Numbered from the stretch's first letter, positions 13,754 to 27,300 are shown. The stretch is DNA of 64,000 nt from Selaginella moellendorffii (GCF_000143415.4 NW_003314267.1:1890185-1954184), one strand, 5' to 3'. Numbers and translations are program-made. Notes: generated by a model not told the origin, from the sequence alone.

Positions 13754-15188
13754 TGTAAGCCACAAATTTTTCCCTTCCAATTTGTCAGCTTACCTCGTCT
13801 ATCCAACCAACACTACTTTGGCTTGTGCTAAGTTCCTTCGCCAAGGTTCCCACCTATTGTACCAGCTCCTACTTGGTCCTTTTTAGTTTTAGCTACTCAC
13901 TGCACAAGCAACGGAGCGTTACCCATCCATCCACAGATTCCCAAATCTCTCCCAATCCCCCTTTCCGGGTTAGACTGGACTTAAGGTTCGATTACACTCC
14001 CCGCAGGCACAAGTAGCCAAGCACACTAAGCCTCTAGGTTCCTAACACCCTTTGGTATGACAAGACTTGATTATGGGACCCTCTAAATCCCAAGCCTTGG
14101 GTGCAACACTTGCTTCAGGACATCGGGGTGAAACACCGTGACCTAACGGCTTGGTATGGGTACCTCTACCCCCCCACTTCCATCCCGAAGGGAAGGCCCA
14201 AGCCCCTAGGAAGGGCGAGGACCAATGAGCCACAAGGTACTCAAGTGGGGCACCACTCCACATGAGCTGGGAGCACCACAATCGGTTTCCCTTTCAGGAG
14301 TGGGAGCTGCTCTTGAGCACTTCCCTGGGTGGCCCCTCCAGCACCACCCAAGCCCATGCTCACTCCCACTCAAGGCCCCTTGGCCCCAGTTTCAACCTTA
14401 AGTCAATTTGGAAGCACCACTGGAGAGTTCCTTCAAAACTGGTTCCTAGACCTCACTATCCCTACTATACTTTTGGAACCCCCTGCAGCCCCCCCCTCCC
14501 CCTGGGAGACGCATGCTTTGGGCTTTCACCCCTTGACCCGTATTAGTATTCGGACTCGGTCTTAGACTCGATCTCGGACCCGACTTCGGACTCGGTCTCG
14601 GACTTGACCTCAGACTCGGTCTCAGACCCGATTTGGATCTCGGACTCTGTCTTGAACTCGGTCTCGAACTCGGTCTCCGATTCGGCCTCGGGCTCGATCC
14701 CGGACTCTATCTCGAACTCGGTCTCAGAGTCGGTCTTGGACTCGATCTTCAACTCGGTCCCATCCGATGAACTCTTTGTCATTTCAGTCATGCTTTTGGG
14801 GATCCTTTAGCCTACGACATCTCGAGGAGTCGGTTCCTTACAACTCCACCACCCATAGAAAAAGTTCAATACCCACATCGAACGTCTCTTTTTTATCCTA
14901 TGCCTTGTTGACCATGTCTCCGAGGACATCCCCCCACTTAGCGGTGTGCCTAAGTTAGCCTCCCCAGCCAAGAGCCCATGACAACAGAATATAGGTGTCC
15001 CTATACCCCTCACCTCACCACACCCTAGTATGGGGTCGGGACTTAAACCTAGCCTTGCTTTACTAGGGGGTTGGGACTCGAACCCAACCTCCGTAGAATA
15101 TGTCTATGGATTCGACATCCCCGTGGGGAGTCGACCTAGCTAACCCATGCTAATTAGCTTACCTTCGGCGTGCCTTCGGGTCCCAACA
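13754..15188 (-). repeat. Gypsy-A 3' LTR
   Basis: In element orientation it starts TGTTGGGACCCG (15188) and ends GGCTTACA (13754), the standard TG...CA ends. It carries a periodic CTCGGACTCGGTC tract (about 14545-14770), a poly-C stretch and the block GTGAAAGCCCAAAGC, as in the coding-free family. Confidence 0.85.
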
Positions 15189-15220
15189 TATGTCTTTGCT
15201 CAACTTCACAAATTGATATT

Positions 15221-18200
15221 TTAATTGAACTTTGCATAAGTACATAGAGTTTTGCCTTGCAGAAATTCCTCCACTAGATCTCGCGCATTCGCTAGGTTCT
15301 CCTCCGGTTCCCATGTTGCTTTGCAGTGTGGAAATCCTTTCCACTTCACATGGAACTCTCTCACCTCGCGTCCTTGTCGCTTGCTCTTGCATGCATTGAG
15401 GATGGCCTCGACTTCGTATTCCTCTTCCCCTTGGATAACCTCAGGTAAAGGTCTTATTTGGTCCTTGCGAAGCGAATCTTCAAAGTACAGCTTGAGTAAG
15501 TTTACGTGGAACACAGGGTGCATCTTCCCCATCTCTCGAGGAAGTCAGAGACGGTAAGCCACTTTACCGATTCGTGCCTCAATCTTATAAGGCCTCACGA
15601 ACCTACTTAAGGAACTCAAGATCAATTCATTTATAGGAATACATGCACGTTTACCTTTGGGTCAACTTCCGGCTAATCCCACTTGGTAGCTTGAGGTTCT
15701 TGGTGTTCAACCACACCTTCTCCCTAGCTTGGAACTCTACATCCCAGCGCTTCTGGTTCGCGTACTTGGTTTGCCTTTGTTGAGCCCGTTCCAAGGAATC
15801 CCTCACTAGATTCCAAATGTTGAGTCTCTCTGCTATGAATGCCTCCACTGCGGGTAACTCTTCATGATACTCGGCCATGCCGAGTTCCACAGGACCTTCA
15901 ATAGCTCGCCCATTAATGACTTCCCATGGACTCACCCCGATACTCGAATGTGGTGAATTGTTATAACACATTTCCGTAAGTCCCAAATGACTTACCCAAT
16001 TGGTCTGGTCTCCCGAGACATAGTACCGCAAATAATCCTCCAGCCTATTCACCCTTTCCGTTTGTCCATCTGTCAAGAAGTGTTAGTGCCATCAAACTTG
16101 ACTTAATACCCAATACCTGTCTGTGGGTGATAGGCTGTGCTGAATTTCAACTTGGTGCGATACTATTCTAGGAGAGTCCTCCAGAACCTACTAGTGAAGA
16201 TCTTATCTCTATTTGAGATAATCTCTTCCGGCCTTCCCCGCACTCAAACCACTTGTTCGAAGAATAGCTTCGCCACACCTTCTGCATCCACTTCCGTTGT
16301 GGTGGGTATGAAATGTGCCATTTTTGAAAATCGGTCCACCACCACAAATATCGCATCAAACCCCTCGCTTGGGGGGAGTCCCGTGATGAAGTCCATCGTA
16401 AGAAATTTCTACGGACAATCTGGAATTGGGATGCTTTGCAACAAGCCCCCACTAGCCTTAGTCACGGCTTTGACCTGCTGACATGTTGGATATGTCTTTA
16501 CATAGTCTTGGACATCCTTAGCCATATCTGGCCAATGGTACTTCCTCTTGAGTAAGTCCATCGTCTTGGGCAGTCCGCTGTGTCCCGCAAGAGGTCTGTC
16601 ATGACACTCTTCTAAGGCTACCTTCCTTAATTCCTCTTCTGGAACATACACCCTCGTTTGCTTGTAATAGATGAGTCCGTTGCGTTCCGCATAGCTCGTT
16701 TTCTCTTCCGTTGGCAGCTCACCTCTCTAGTGAGCTTCCCGTGCCTCTAGATTCCTCAGCAACACTTCTTGGGCTAGACCATCGTTCTCATATGTTGTCC
16801 ACACATCGTCCCAAAACGTTGCTGTCGCACTGGATATCGCTAACCTCAAGCTCGCTTTTCGACTTAGCGCATCCGCCATGATGTTGGTCTTCCCATGCTT
16901 GTACAAAATCTCACAATCAAACTCGGCCAGGGCATTGGCCCACCAACTTTGTTTCCCTCTTAGGTCGGGCTGTGACAAGAAGTGTTTCGTTGCCACATTG
17001 TCCGTGTAAACCTTGAAGTGTCTCCCAAGGTAGTGTCGCCACTCCTTGAGTGCCTTGACCACTGCAAACAATTCCTTCTCGTGGGCAGGCCACTTCCGTT
17101 GAGCCTTGTCCAACTTCTTTGAGAAGAACGCTACTGGATGGTTGTCTTGCTTCAAAATTGCGCGCAACGCAAAGTCCGAAGCATCCGTTTCTACCTTAAA
17201 GTCCTTACCAAAGTCTGGTAATGCCAACATGGGAGCCTTCCTCAACTTCCCTTTGAGGTGGACGAATGCCGCCTTGCATTCCACTGTCCATACCATCTTC
17301 CTTTTTCCTGTTTGGTCCGTTAAGGGCAGAGCTACTCTCGAATAATGTCTGATAAACTTTCGGTAGTAGTTGCATAACCCCAAGAACGCCCTCAACTCAT
17401 GTACATTCGATGGTCACTCCCATTCCTAGATCACTTGGACCTTCTCCAGGTCCACCTTGAGCTCGTCCTAGGCCACCACATGCCTGAGAAACTTTACCTC
17501 TTGTTGAGCAAATTCACATTTGCTCTCTTTAGCATACAGTTTGTGTTCCCTTAGTTTCTCAAACACCTTCGCCAAGTGTTCAACATGCTCCTCTAGCGTC
17601 TCGCTATAGATCAGGATATCGTTGATATAGACGACCACAAAGTGATCCAGATAGGGTATAAAGATATGGTTCATCAATGCCAAAAACGTTGCTGGCGCAT
17701 TGCACAACCCAAAAGGCATCACCAGAAACTCAAAGCTCCCATACCTAGTTCGACAGGTTGTCTTCTTGACATCTTCCTCTACTACCCTGATTTGGTAGTA
17801 TCCTGACCTCAGGTCAATCCTCGAGAAGTATTTTGCCTTTCCCAACCTATCGAACAGGTCCTCAATCCTTGGCAAAGGGTATTTGTTCTTCTTTGTATAC
17901 TTGTTGAGCAACCGATAGTCTATGCACATGCGCATAGATCCATCTTTCTTTTTCACAAATAACATTGGCGCCCCATATGGTGACTTGCTCAACCTAACAT
18001 ACCCTTTGTCCACCAACTCCTCTAGTTGGCGCTTGAGCTCCTCGAGTTCTTTTTCGTTCAAACGATAGGGGGGATGAACCACCTCCTCAGCACTCTCAAC
18101 CAGCTCAATTTTATGTTCTATCGGTCGTGCGGGGGGCAACCCCACTAGCAGCTCCTCCAGCATGGTATCCTGGAATTGGTCCAACACCCCCTGGATCATT

Positions 18201-18919
18201 AAAGGTACTTCTTCCGTTCCTGTCTTTTTGTCACTCTTCACCGAGAGTAAGTACAAAAATGCTGCCTTAGTTCCTTTAGTGAGTTGTCCTCTCGTGGACA
18301 CCAGGTTTAAGCAGGAATCTTTGGCCTTGCTTTGCCCTACCTTTAGATCCTGGGCCTCCACCCTAGATCTTCTTCCTTGGGCATTCGCTAGTACCACAAG
18401 GTTTTTACCTTGTCCATGCAGAGCTACCACGAACCGATTGAACCAATCCATTTTGAAGATCACGTCAAATCCCGCCATGTCCAACACGGTGAAATCCATG
18501 TCCACTTTCCATGTCCCTACTTCGACTCTCGCTTGTCGAAGTACCTTATCGATGCTTTGGCTACCTTGAACAAACTTTATAGTCCTTGGTTCGCGTAGCC
18601 GCTGCACCGTTAGTCCAGCTTGCCGGACTATGTCTGCAACCACAAAATTATCCGAAGCACCCGTGTCAATAAGGATCTTAACAAAGCTACCTCCGAGCTT
18701 CCCTCGGAGGGCTAGTAGATGTCGCGAACGACTCTCTACCAAAGTTGCTCGTGTAATGAGTAACTTTGAGTTAGGGATTGGATCACATACCTCAGTTTGG
18801 ACTTCACGCGACTTGATGGCCATATTGGCTCTGGCCTTCTTCAGGTAGGGAAATTCCCTCGAAAAGTGTCTCGCCTCACTGCAGTTGTAGCATACGTTGT
18901 TTCCCACGTTGCTATACAA
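15221..18919 (-). pseudogene. Gypsy-A pol (PR-RT-RNase H-IN-chromodomain), broken
   Basis: From the 5' end on the minus strand: an aspartic protease motif ([10 protein letters not shown]); RT with [13 protein letters not shown] and [11 protein letters not shown] but YIND where Y(L/V)DD is expected, so one catalytic Asp is lost; a stop at about 17468 between RT and its connection; RNase H (ETDASDF ... ADALSR) at 16727-17395; integrase zinc region and core at 15651-16651 with frameshifts, and one zinc Cys replaced (TYPTCQQ); and a chromodomain at 15221-15532 (EYEVEAIL ... VKWKGF ... TWEPEENL). The chromodomain places it among the chromoviruses. It is not functional. Confidence 0.9.
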
Positions 18920-19990
18920 CTTGACCTTCTTATCCGTGGGTTTGTCTCTTTTTGCTTGACTCCCCCACGTACTCGCTCATTGGCCACCGAATTTGCCTTT
19001 CCGAAACCCCAAGGACTCATTCTTAGAGAAACTCTTCTTAAATTTCCCTCTACTATACGTTCCCCTTGGTTTGGCCCCTTTGCTAAATATGGACCCCGAC
19101 CCCGTCGTGTTCCCCTTTCGCAGGTTATCGTTGAAATGCACCTTGATGGCCACATCCAACGCTTCCTTGTAGTTGGTTGGGTTCCAACGCATCACCTCAC
19201 CGCGAGCCCAGGTTTGGAAACCTTATATGAAGGCATGGAACGCATCCATATCCCCAATGTCCGTGACAAGTATCTTCTTTGCCATAAACCCATTCACATA
19301 TTCTTGAATGGTTCCGGTCTACTTCAGCCTACTCAGCTCGTCCCTTAGATGCAGAGTAGCATTCGGAGGAACATAAGTCACGCGGATCCTTGCCTTCATC
19401 ATTTCCCAAGTGGCCACCGGTCCTTTGTTGGCCTCTGTCATTCTCCACCAAGACTTGGCATTATCTGCCAAGTATGGTTTTGCATATGATACCTTCTCCG
19501 ACCTTGGTAACCGCAACGCTCGAAAGTAGTCCTCCATATCGTAAAACCAATCCTCCACCACCTTATAGTCGTTCACTCCCTTGAAGACCGGTGGGGGCTT
19601 TGGTTTGTACTTGGGAACTGCCTGAGGGACTGATTCCACTTCGGTCTGTTCAACCTTGTTTGGTTTTGCCTCAATCCCTGCCGAAGGGTCCACACCTTCT
19701 GCGTTGCCAGCATTCACAGTCTTTTGCTTTTTCTTCCGCTTCTCGTCACGCTTTAGCTTGCGTATGAAAGTCTCCAGCAGAGCATTGGTCTGTGCCAATT
19801 GTCCTTCTAGAACGTCCAAACGAGCCTTGGACGACCGAACCTCGCCATCGGACTCCTATTTGGAAGTTTCCTCACTGGAGTCCTCCTCATGCAAGGATTC
19901 CTCATCCATAGCCTCTTGTTCAACCGGAGGCTCCAGCTCTGGCAGGGGTTCTGTCTCCACCTGGGTTCGCTTACATCCTACCTTTGCCAT
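18841..19990 (-). pseudogene. Gypsy-A gag with zinc knuckle
   Basis: The likely start is ATG at 19990-19988 (MAKVGCKRTQ), 44 bp from the PBS. An acidic stretch is followed by an in-frame stop near 19860. A capsid-like region then follows (VFKGVNDYKVVEDWFYDMEDYF, KSWWRMTE), and then a basic linker and a CCHC-type knuckle ([15 protein letters not shown], with the last Cys lost). Frameshifts near 19319 and 18977 separate the pieces, so no intact Gag can be made. Confidence 0.8.
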
Positions 19991-20033
19991 CTCCCAGCAA
20001 TCCACCTCTATCCTTCACTAGAACTGAGGGAAA

Positions 20034-20046
20034 GGCTCCGATACCA
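20034..20046 (-). other. Gypsy-A primer binding site
   Basis: TGGTATCGGAGCC on the minus strand, 3 bp inside the 5' LTR end. It matches the plant initiator tRNA-Met PBS (TGGTATCAGAGCC) except for one base. Confidence 0.8.
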
Positions 20047-20049
20047 AAT

Positions 20050-21240
20050 TGTAAGCCACAAATTTTTCCCTTCCAATTTACCAGCTTACCTCGTCTATCC
20101 GACCAACACTGCCTTGGTTTGTGCTAAGTTCCCTCGCTAAGGTTCCCGCCTATTGTACCAGGTCCTACTTGGTCCTACTTGGTTTCAGCTACTCACTGCA
20201 CGAGTAACAGAGCGTTAGCCATCCATCTACAGATTCCCAAATCTCTCCCAATCCCAATCCCCCTCCCCGGGCTAGACTAGACTTAAAGTTCGGCTACACT
20301 CCCCATAGGCACAAGCAGCCAAGCACACCAAGCCTCCAGGTTCCTAACACCCCTTGGTATGACAAGACTTGATTATGGGACCCTCTAAATCCCAAGCCTT
20401 GGGTGCAACACTTGCTTCGGAACATCGGGGCGAAACACCGTGACCTAACGGCCTGGTATGGGTACCTCTACCCCCCCCACTTCCATCCCGAAGGGAAGGC
20501 CCAAGCCCCTAAGAAGGGCGAGGACCAATGAGCCACAAGATACTCAAGTGAGGCACCACTCCACATGAGCTAGGAGCACCGCAGTCGGTTTCCCTTTCGG
20601 GAGTGGGAGCTGCTCTTGAGCACTTCCCTAGGTGGCCCCCTCGGCACCACCCAAGCCCATGCTCACTCCCACCCAAGGCCCCTCGGCCCCAGTCTCAACC
20701 TCAAGTCAGTTTGGAAGCACCACTAGAGAGTTCCTTCAAGACTAGTTTCTGGACCTCACTATCCCTACTATACTTTTGGAACCCCCTGCAGCCCCCCGCC
20801 CCTTGGGAGATGCACGCTTTAGGCTTTCACCCCTTGACCCGTATTAGAATTCGGACTCGGTCTCAGACTCGATCTCGGACTCGACTTCGGACTCGATCTC
20901 AGACTCGGTCTCGGACCCGATTTGGATCTCGGACTCTGTCTCGAACTCGGTCTCGAACTCGGTCTCCAATTCGGCCTCGGGCTCGATCCCAGACTCTATC
21001 TCAAACTTGGTCTCAGAGTCAGTCTTGGACTCGATCTTCGACTCGGTCCCATCTGATGAACTCTTTGTCATTTTCGGTCATGCTTTCGAGGATCCTTTAA
21101 CCTATGACATCTCGGGGAGTCGGTTCTTTACAACTCCACCACAGATAGAAGAAGTTCGATGCCCACATCGAACGTCTCTTTTTTATCCTATGCCTTGTTG
21201 ACCATGTCTCTGAGGGCATCCCCCCACTTAGCGGTGTGCC
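20050..21240 (-). repeat. Gypsy-A 5' LTR, truncated in U3
   Basis: Closely similar to 13754-about 14950. Identity stops at 21240 in the middle of 'gcggtgtgcc', where the sequence switches to Gypsy-B RNase H-proximal sequence. The two LTRs are similar enough that this insertion looks younger than the element at 1514-8357. Confidence 0.85.
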
Positions 21241-22475
21241 TCGATGAAGAAAGGTTATGAGGGATCAGCATGGATCAAGACGGGAGCAGAACTGAAGGCC
21301 GCCTTGAGTGTATCGAAAGGATGCTGGGCAGTAGCAGACCAAGAGAAGGGAACATCCTTGTGAGTGAGATGCGTGAGAGGAAGGACAATGTTAGAATAGT
21401 GATCTGTGGTAGAAGTTGGCGAAGCAAAAAAAAACCTGAATATCCGACATTGATTGTGGAGGCTCCCATTCGAGAATAGTCTTGACTTTAGTAGGATCCA
21501 TTGTGATACCCTCAAGAGTGACAATGTACCCAAGGAACTCCACAGACTCCTGATCAAAGGAACATTTCTCAAGCTTTGCATATAGGCCATGTTCCCATAG
21601 CTTTGCCAACACCTTGCGCACATGCTCATCATGCTCCTACTCTGTTTGGACAGGGTTGTTTCCCAACTGCAACAGAGGTGGACTTTGAGGCAGAGTGAAC
21701 TTGAGCAGCTGGGGAGGCTTCTTGGGACACACAGCTGCTTTATGATTAGGATCAGCATAGTAGAGGCAAAGATCATGAGATATTTGACATTGCTTCTTAG
21801 CAGGACTCAACTTCCCTTTGATGAGTCGGGGAGTACCAGAAATATCCATCGGGATTTGAGCAGTAGGTTCAAGAGTATGCCCCGAAGACTCAAGCTGGGA
21901 TTCCTGAGTCTGGGATGGGAAAACGACGGGCCGGTGACTTTCCTGACGACGTTCAAAGAGACGATTGTCACATCGAATAGCTTTGTTGATAGCGTCCGAT
22001 AGGTCCATGGGATCCTCCATGGTGAGCAACAAATCCTTGACACCGTTGTTGAGGCCGAAACAAAATTGATCAATCAGAGCCTGCTCATCCCACTAAGTGT
22101 CCAATGCAAGGAGTTGGAACTCTGCAGCATAGATCGAGGCAGGACGAGACCCCGAGAGAGACATCTCATCTTTGTGGTGGCAGCCCTAACCCGATCTGTC
22201 TCACCAAAACATGCTTCGAGCTTCTCTTTGAAGAATTGAAGATCCATCAGCTCCGGAACCACGACCCCTTTCATGCTCTTCTCCAGGAGAGGAGAAAACC
22301 ATGATAAAGTTGCACCTTCGAGCAACATCCCAATCCTGCCAATTTGAGACTCGATAGTGGGGTACTGCCGATGTTGAAGTGCAAAAATCAGCTCCATCTA
22401 GTTCAAGAATCTGCAAAGCTCCGAATGCTTGCCTAAAAATTTCACCGGGAAACTAGTTTTTTGGGTTTGAGACAT
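21241..22475 (-). pseudogene. Gypsy-B gag and RT-thumb remnant
   Basis: The ATG is at 22475-22473 (MSQTQKTSFP), with an in-frame stop soon after. A Gag of the type with LCRFLN, ALQHRQYPT and SWFSPLLE follows, then MDLSDAINKAIRCDNRLFERR and a degenerate zinc knuckle (CLYYADPNHKAAVCP). Just downstream the sequence jumps to the RT thumb/connection (GLYAKLEKCSF ... VEFLGYIV), so protease and the RT core are deleted near 21637. It ends with VLIHADPS-stop-PFFIE at 21241, the start of RNase H, where the Gypsy-A LTR begins. Confidence 0.8.
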
Positions 22476-23304
22476 CAGTAGGATGTGATATCTCTTGCTT
22501 AAAAAATTTGAGTCCCTTTATTTAGATTAGCTAGTGAGATAGTTGGCATGAATGAGTATTGCAACATTTATTCTATTCTGTTGATTATTACTACAATTGG
22601 TTCTAATAGGTTAGATGTTTGATGGTGAATCCTATGTTTTTCAATTATAATGATCTTGGTGGTTTTTATACTTTAATATTGGTTTATCAGATGATAATTT
22701 ACTTGGAATACTTTTGTGTTTTAATCTAAGATTTATTCACTATTACTTAAGTCTTTAAAATATCATTGTCTATGACCTTGATATTGTCCATCTCTTGATC
22801 TTTCTATTTAGACCAATATAGATAAATTGGTTTTGGCACTTCATGTGCATGGTGAAATCTTTAATCATGAGGTAGCTACTGTCAATTAATCACATCACCC
22901 ATCTCTCTCTTAATGTTCTTTATTTTATTTAAAAGGGCATAACTGTGTAAACAACTTTAACTGTCTATTTACAGTAATTTATCTAAACCTTACCGACAGG
23001 TTTGGTTTCTTTACTCATAAGGGTTGGGGCCTCTAACTTCTCTCTTTATGTCACTTACAGGTAAAAGCATATCACTCTTTTGTAAGTTGGGTGACTCTAT
23101 TGGTCATTTCTCTATTACCGACGATTAAAAGGTGTTTAAGCTATAGTGTATTTGGGTTAAACAGAGAGGTTACCTTAACTCATTTAAGTTGGTGCATTTC
23201 TCATTAAGTGTAAACACTATGAACTTTTTCTAGAGTTATTTCTTTGGCAATGTTCTAAATTATAGTATACATCGATGATGTCAATCTTCCTTAAAGGGGG
23301 AGAG
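22476..23304 (+). other. Non-coding internal part of outer element C, with PPT
   Basis: AT-rich, no coding region recognised. The last bases, ttaaagggggagag (23291-23304), form a polypurine tract directly before the TG of the right LTR, so outer element C points to the plus strand. Confidence 0.55.
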
Positions 23305-24399
23305 TGTCTCAAATATGACTGTGGGTATCAAAAGTTATCTATTAGATAGTTCTTTCGAATATTCTTTCCTTATTGCCATGATGGTAAGGGATTGATATTA
23401 CTGAACCCTTTATCAATCCCTTTTGTTCAAGTGTTAGTAAACTTGACTTAGCATCTATAGTAGGTTAGACAAGTATAAGGAAGGAATTTCTAAATGTTTA
23501 TTTAGCCAAACATATTTGGCCTAACTTGAAAGTTCTTTTTTATTCTGTCCTACACTAGCTTAACAAGAACCCTTACAATATTAAAATTGGTCCCTCAATG
23601 TTCACTAAATGATAGTTTATTATGTTTGCCAAACACCCTCACTATCATGCCTTTTGTGTTAGTCATATTCGGTCCCAATTGCTATTTATGTAAAGTGTCT
23701 AGATTTATTAATTTGGGATATCTATAGAATGTCAAGATTGTTATAAACACAATGGTGTTGGTCCTATGCCCAAATTTGCAATTTAGTGTCATTCTATACT
23801 AATAAGTTTCAAGTTTGTCCCAAAGACTAACTTTTAGTATTGTGGGTGGTTAAGGGTGAAAACGCAAAGAATATGTTTCTAGTAGAGATAGTGGGTAGGT
23901 TGGGAATGGCTGACCAACTTGAAGTATAATCTAGCTTTTGCTTGCGTGCTTATTCTTGTTTTGCATCTGGTTTGTGTCTAAGTCTAAATTCCATACCATA
24001 TTAGCTGGTGGAGTACCTACATTCTTGCATTAGGCCACTAATATGCTAAAATAGTGTTAAACTTTATTTGGCTCTATTTTGTATGTTGGTCTTGGCATTA
24101 GAATGCTAGATGCTTTAGTATTGTTTCAAGTTGCTCTATACTCCTATCTCTTTTCTCCTTAGGCTGTACACTCAATAGTTACTCTGGGCTTCAATTCCTT
24201 CGTTCCTTGGCTCCATATTTAAAAGTTTGGCTCTGTTCCTTCATTCAATGGTCCAAGGCTTTGAAACTCGAGTTCCAATCCACTATCCTTGATATGTGGC
24301 ATGTGGTATGTGGCATATGATACATGGCACATGGACGGTTTAGATTTTATTTCGTGGTTATCCTTTGGTAAACCATTATAGGATAAAGGGTGAAAACCA
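23305..24399 (+). repeat. Right LTR of outer element C
   Basis: Uninterrupted copy of the left LTR (9885-10404 plus about 12370-12823). It begins TGTCTCAAATATGACTG after the polypurine tract and ends near gggtgaaaacca. The copies differ at many sites. Confidence 0.75.
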
Positions 24400-27300
24400 C
24401 ATACGCTACATTTACTTAGATTATCGAGATAGCTTTTGAGACGAATTAAAAATTTCACAGGGTAAGTATTAATCCTTTAATCTATTATTTGATCCTTTCT
24501 CTTTTGGGATTATATTTTTTGTTTTTGTTTTATCATTCTTCCTTTCTTCTCTAAATTTGTTATAGTTTTTTGCTAAAACTAGAATTTTAGCTATTATTAT
24601 GCTTATATTTTCTCATTGCATTCCTTTATTTTGCCATATCATACCATAATTGATCAAAGAGTATATCACTTAAGGTTACTAATGTTGTATCATTGGATCA
24701 AATTTTTGGTTTTGTGGGGCATGATTATATTGGTATTGTACATATCCTTGGTGTGTTATGGTCTCCAGTTTCCATACAGGTTCTCCTATTTTATATGTCC
24801 TATTATCTCCCATTAATGTGGAACGTGATTATATATCAATTGGAGAGTTATGAATGATGTAATTTAATTCTTGGAAAATATTCAAGGATCAAGTTAATAG
24901 GAAGATGATATATACAAGTTTAAGTGGATTGAAGATCATGATGAGGAGCTTGATTATCTTTTACTCTTTCTCAACTTTTTCTTATTTTTTAGTTTTAGCC
25001 ACCTTCTTATATTTGTAGTGTTGCTTCTTCAGTTGTAGTATTTCCTTCTTTTAGCATGATGATAATTTTTTATGCTTATGATTCTCATTCTAAATTTAGT
25101 ATTGAGTTGAGTGTTTTTTATCCTCCTCATACCAATAAAATGTTGAGTATATGTGCAAAAATAAAAATTTTGCTTTTATTTCATTGACAAAGTTTTTGAT
25201 TTGTTTTGGTATTGAGTATTTCTTTGTTCTAAAAGTTAAATCACTTTTGTTAGAGTTTTGGATTGAATATATGTCCTTGGTTGCAAATGTCATTGAGAGC
25301 CTTTGTTTTACCGAGTTTATATGTTCTTTTGAAAGTGTGGATTTTTCTATTAGTTTTCCTCTTTCTGTTATACTTCAAAGTTTTTTCTCTTTAGAGGAGG
25401 GGGTAAATGGGATGAGTCTTGCCCCAATAATAGAGTGAGGATGAATGAATATAGAAGTGGAGCAAAAATGAATGACATAAATTATGGAGTGAGGACAAAT
25501 ATAGCACATCTAAATGGAATATCAAACTTTGATATAATGAAGCCAAATGGATACAATAGTGGAGAGAAGTTGAACATTGATAGTGAAGTGAGGATAACAT
25601 AGTGAGTCTAAATAGAATCAATGCTTTAGAACTTTTTTTACTTTCAAGGATGGAATAAAAAGGATGTGGGGGATGACTTCCCATATATAGTGCTAAATAA
25701 GGATAAAGATTATGAGTTTGAGTGAATATGACTCTCAAAATGTTGACTAAAAAGAAAATATAGAGGCAAATTTTACTTATGGTCGTGAGTTTGAGTTAAT
25801 AATGGTCTTGGAAGATGGCTAGTAGATGGATTTAGAAGTTGGATATATCATTTACTGTAATGGCATTTCATGGACTACAATGATTCTCAAAATCCCTTGC
25901 TTTGATTTAAAATTATGGTTTCAAGATTGGTTCAAGCATTTAGTAGTTGCACACAAAGTTGCAACTAGTTCATCAAAATTTCATAATTAACTAATGTTGG
26001 TGCCATGGTTTTGGATTCTGTTTATTCAACAATTATATTAGTGGTTTTATGGGAGCTTCAAATTCTTGTAGCACTCTATAGTTGCCATACAAAAGCTCCA
26101 GATGTTCCACCTAACTTATTGTTATCACCTTTTCATCTTTTAGAGGGGAGGATGGTGTAAAATTTATTAATATATATACATATAAATATGTAATACCTAC
26201 CTTAACTCAACCTGCCATCCAAGCAATCAAGAAAAATGAGATTGGCACAATATTGATGCAGCCATCCTCTATAATATGTTGACAATCTTTGCAACTATAT
26301 CCTCCCCTTTGCCTCCTAATGTTGCCTTCAAATATTGCTCCAAGATGTTAGTCCAAGTGTTACCACTAAGCATTTCTTCTTTACCAAATATTACCACTAA
26401 ATATTACATTCAAGTATTACTCTAATTATTGCTTTTCTACCAAGTATTACTACCAAATGTGCTCTAAGTGTTGTATATCTCAAAGTGTTGTAACTTGAAA
26501 TCTTAGTACCTCAAAGTGTTACTCCTTCCAAGTAAACAAGGTTTGCCCAAGGAAGATGAAAGACTACCTAAGTTTAGATTGGAGCTAGAGTTTTTCTAGC
26601 TCATAAGGAATCTAGTTTGATGAGAATGTTTGGTTGCCTTAATTAAATCTGAGAGTAATAAATATTCTTAGAATGCTTAAGAATTTGGTTTGTGATTTTG
26701 TCATAATTATTTTTCTTGAGTCACATTAAATAATAATCTGTCCACTTTGGTTTGCTTTATGAATAATTTTTGGTTAATTTACACAATGCTTTAGAGTTTA
26801 CCAAAATTTTAAGTTTTTAGCAAGTATTTCATGTATTTGGATCTAGCAAGCATTTGATAACCTCTTGTTATTACAAATTCAATTCTAGATTCCCATCTAG
26901 ATGTGTTATGTTCTCTAATAACAAAAGAGAATCTTCTTTTGATCATATGTGTTTTTGTGTGTACTTGAATTATATGAACATGAATTAGCAAGCATTGTAA
27001 CTTTGAGAGAATCTTCACTAAATAGGGATTCAAAAGAGTGGTTATGGTTTTGATTCTTGTCTACTTTTGTGTGAATATGAATTTAGGGCAAGAAATGGAG
27101 TAATTGTCCCGCTGAAAGTAAGCTCCCAATTTTCATGATCAACTTCTTTAGAATTTCTTTGCAGAAGTTTAGGCTTCTACAATTCTAACATTTCTTTCCA
27201 TGTTGCACATGGCAGAAATGCCCTCTTTAGATCCTCTCTCCCTCACGATCCTTCTTCATAACCTCATCAGCTACATTGGCATGCTTGATGTTATCAGTGA

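Larger units (their letters stand above)
13754..21240 (-). mobile_element. Gypsy-A: chromovirus-type LTR retrotransposon, dead
   Basis: LTRs lie at 13754-15188 (3' LTR) and 20050-21240 (5' LTR). Between them, on the minus strand, are gag, protease, RT, RNase H, integrase and chromodomain in the usual Gypsy order. A 13-nt primer binding site for initiator tRNA-Met (TGGTATCGGAGCC) abuts the 5' LTR at 20034-20046. The element carries several stops and frameshifts. It is inserted in Gypsy-B. The 5' LTR lacks about 245 bp of its U3 end, so the right junction is a secondary deletion and no target-site duplication remains. Confidence 0.9.

Noticed and set aside
25391-25738. 115-codon minus-strand frame rich in Leu/Ser/His/Tyr
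   Set aside because: Low-complexity sequence in AT-rich repeat debris, with no domain or splice context.
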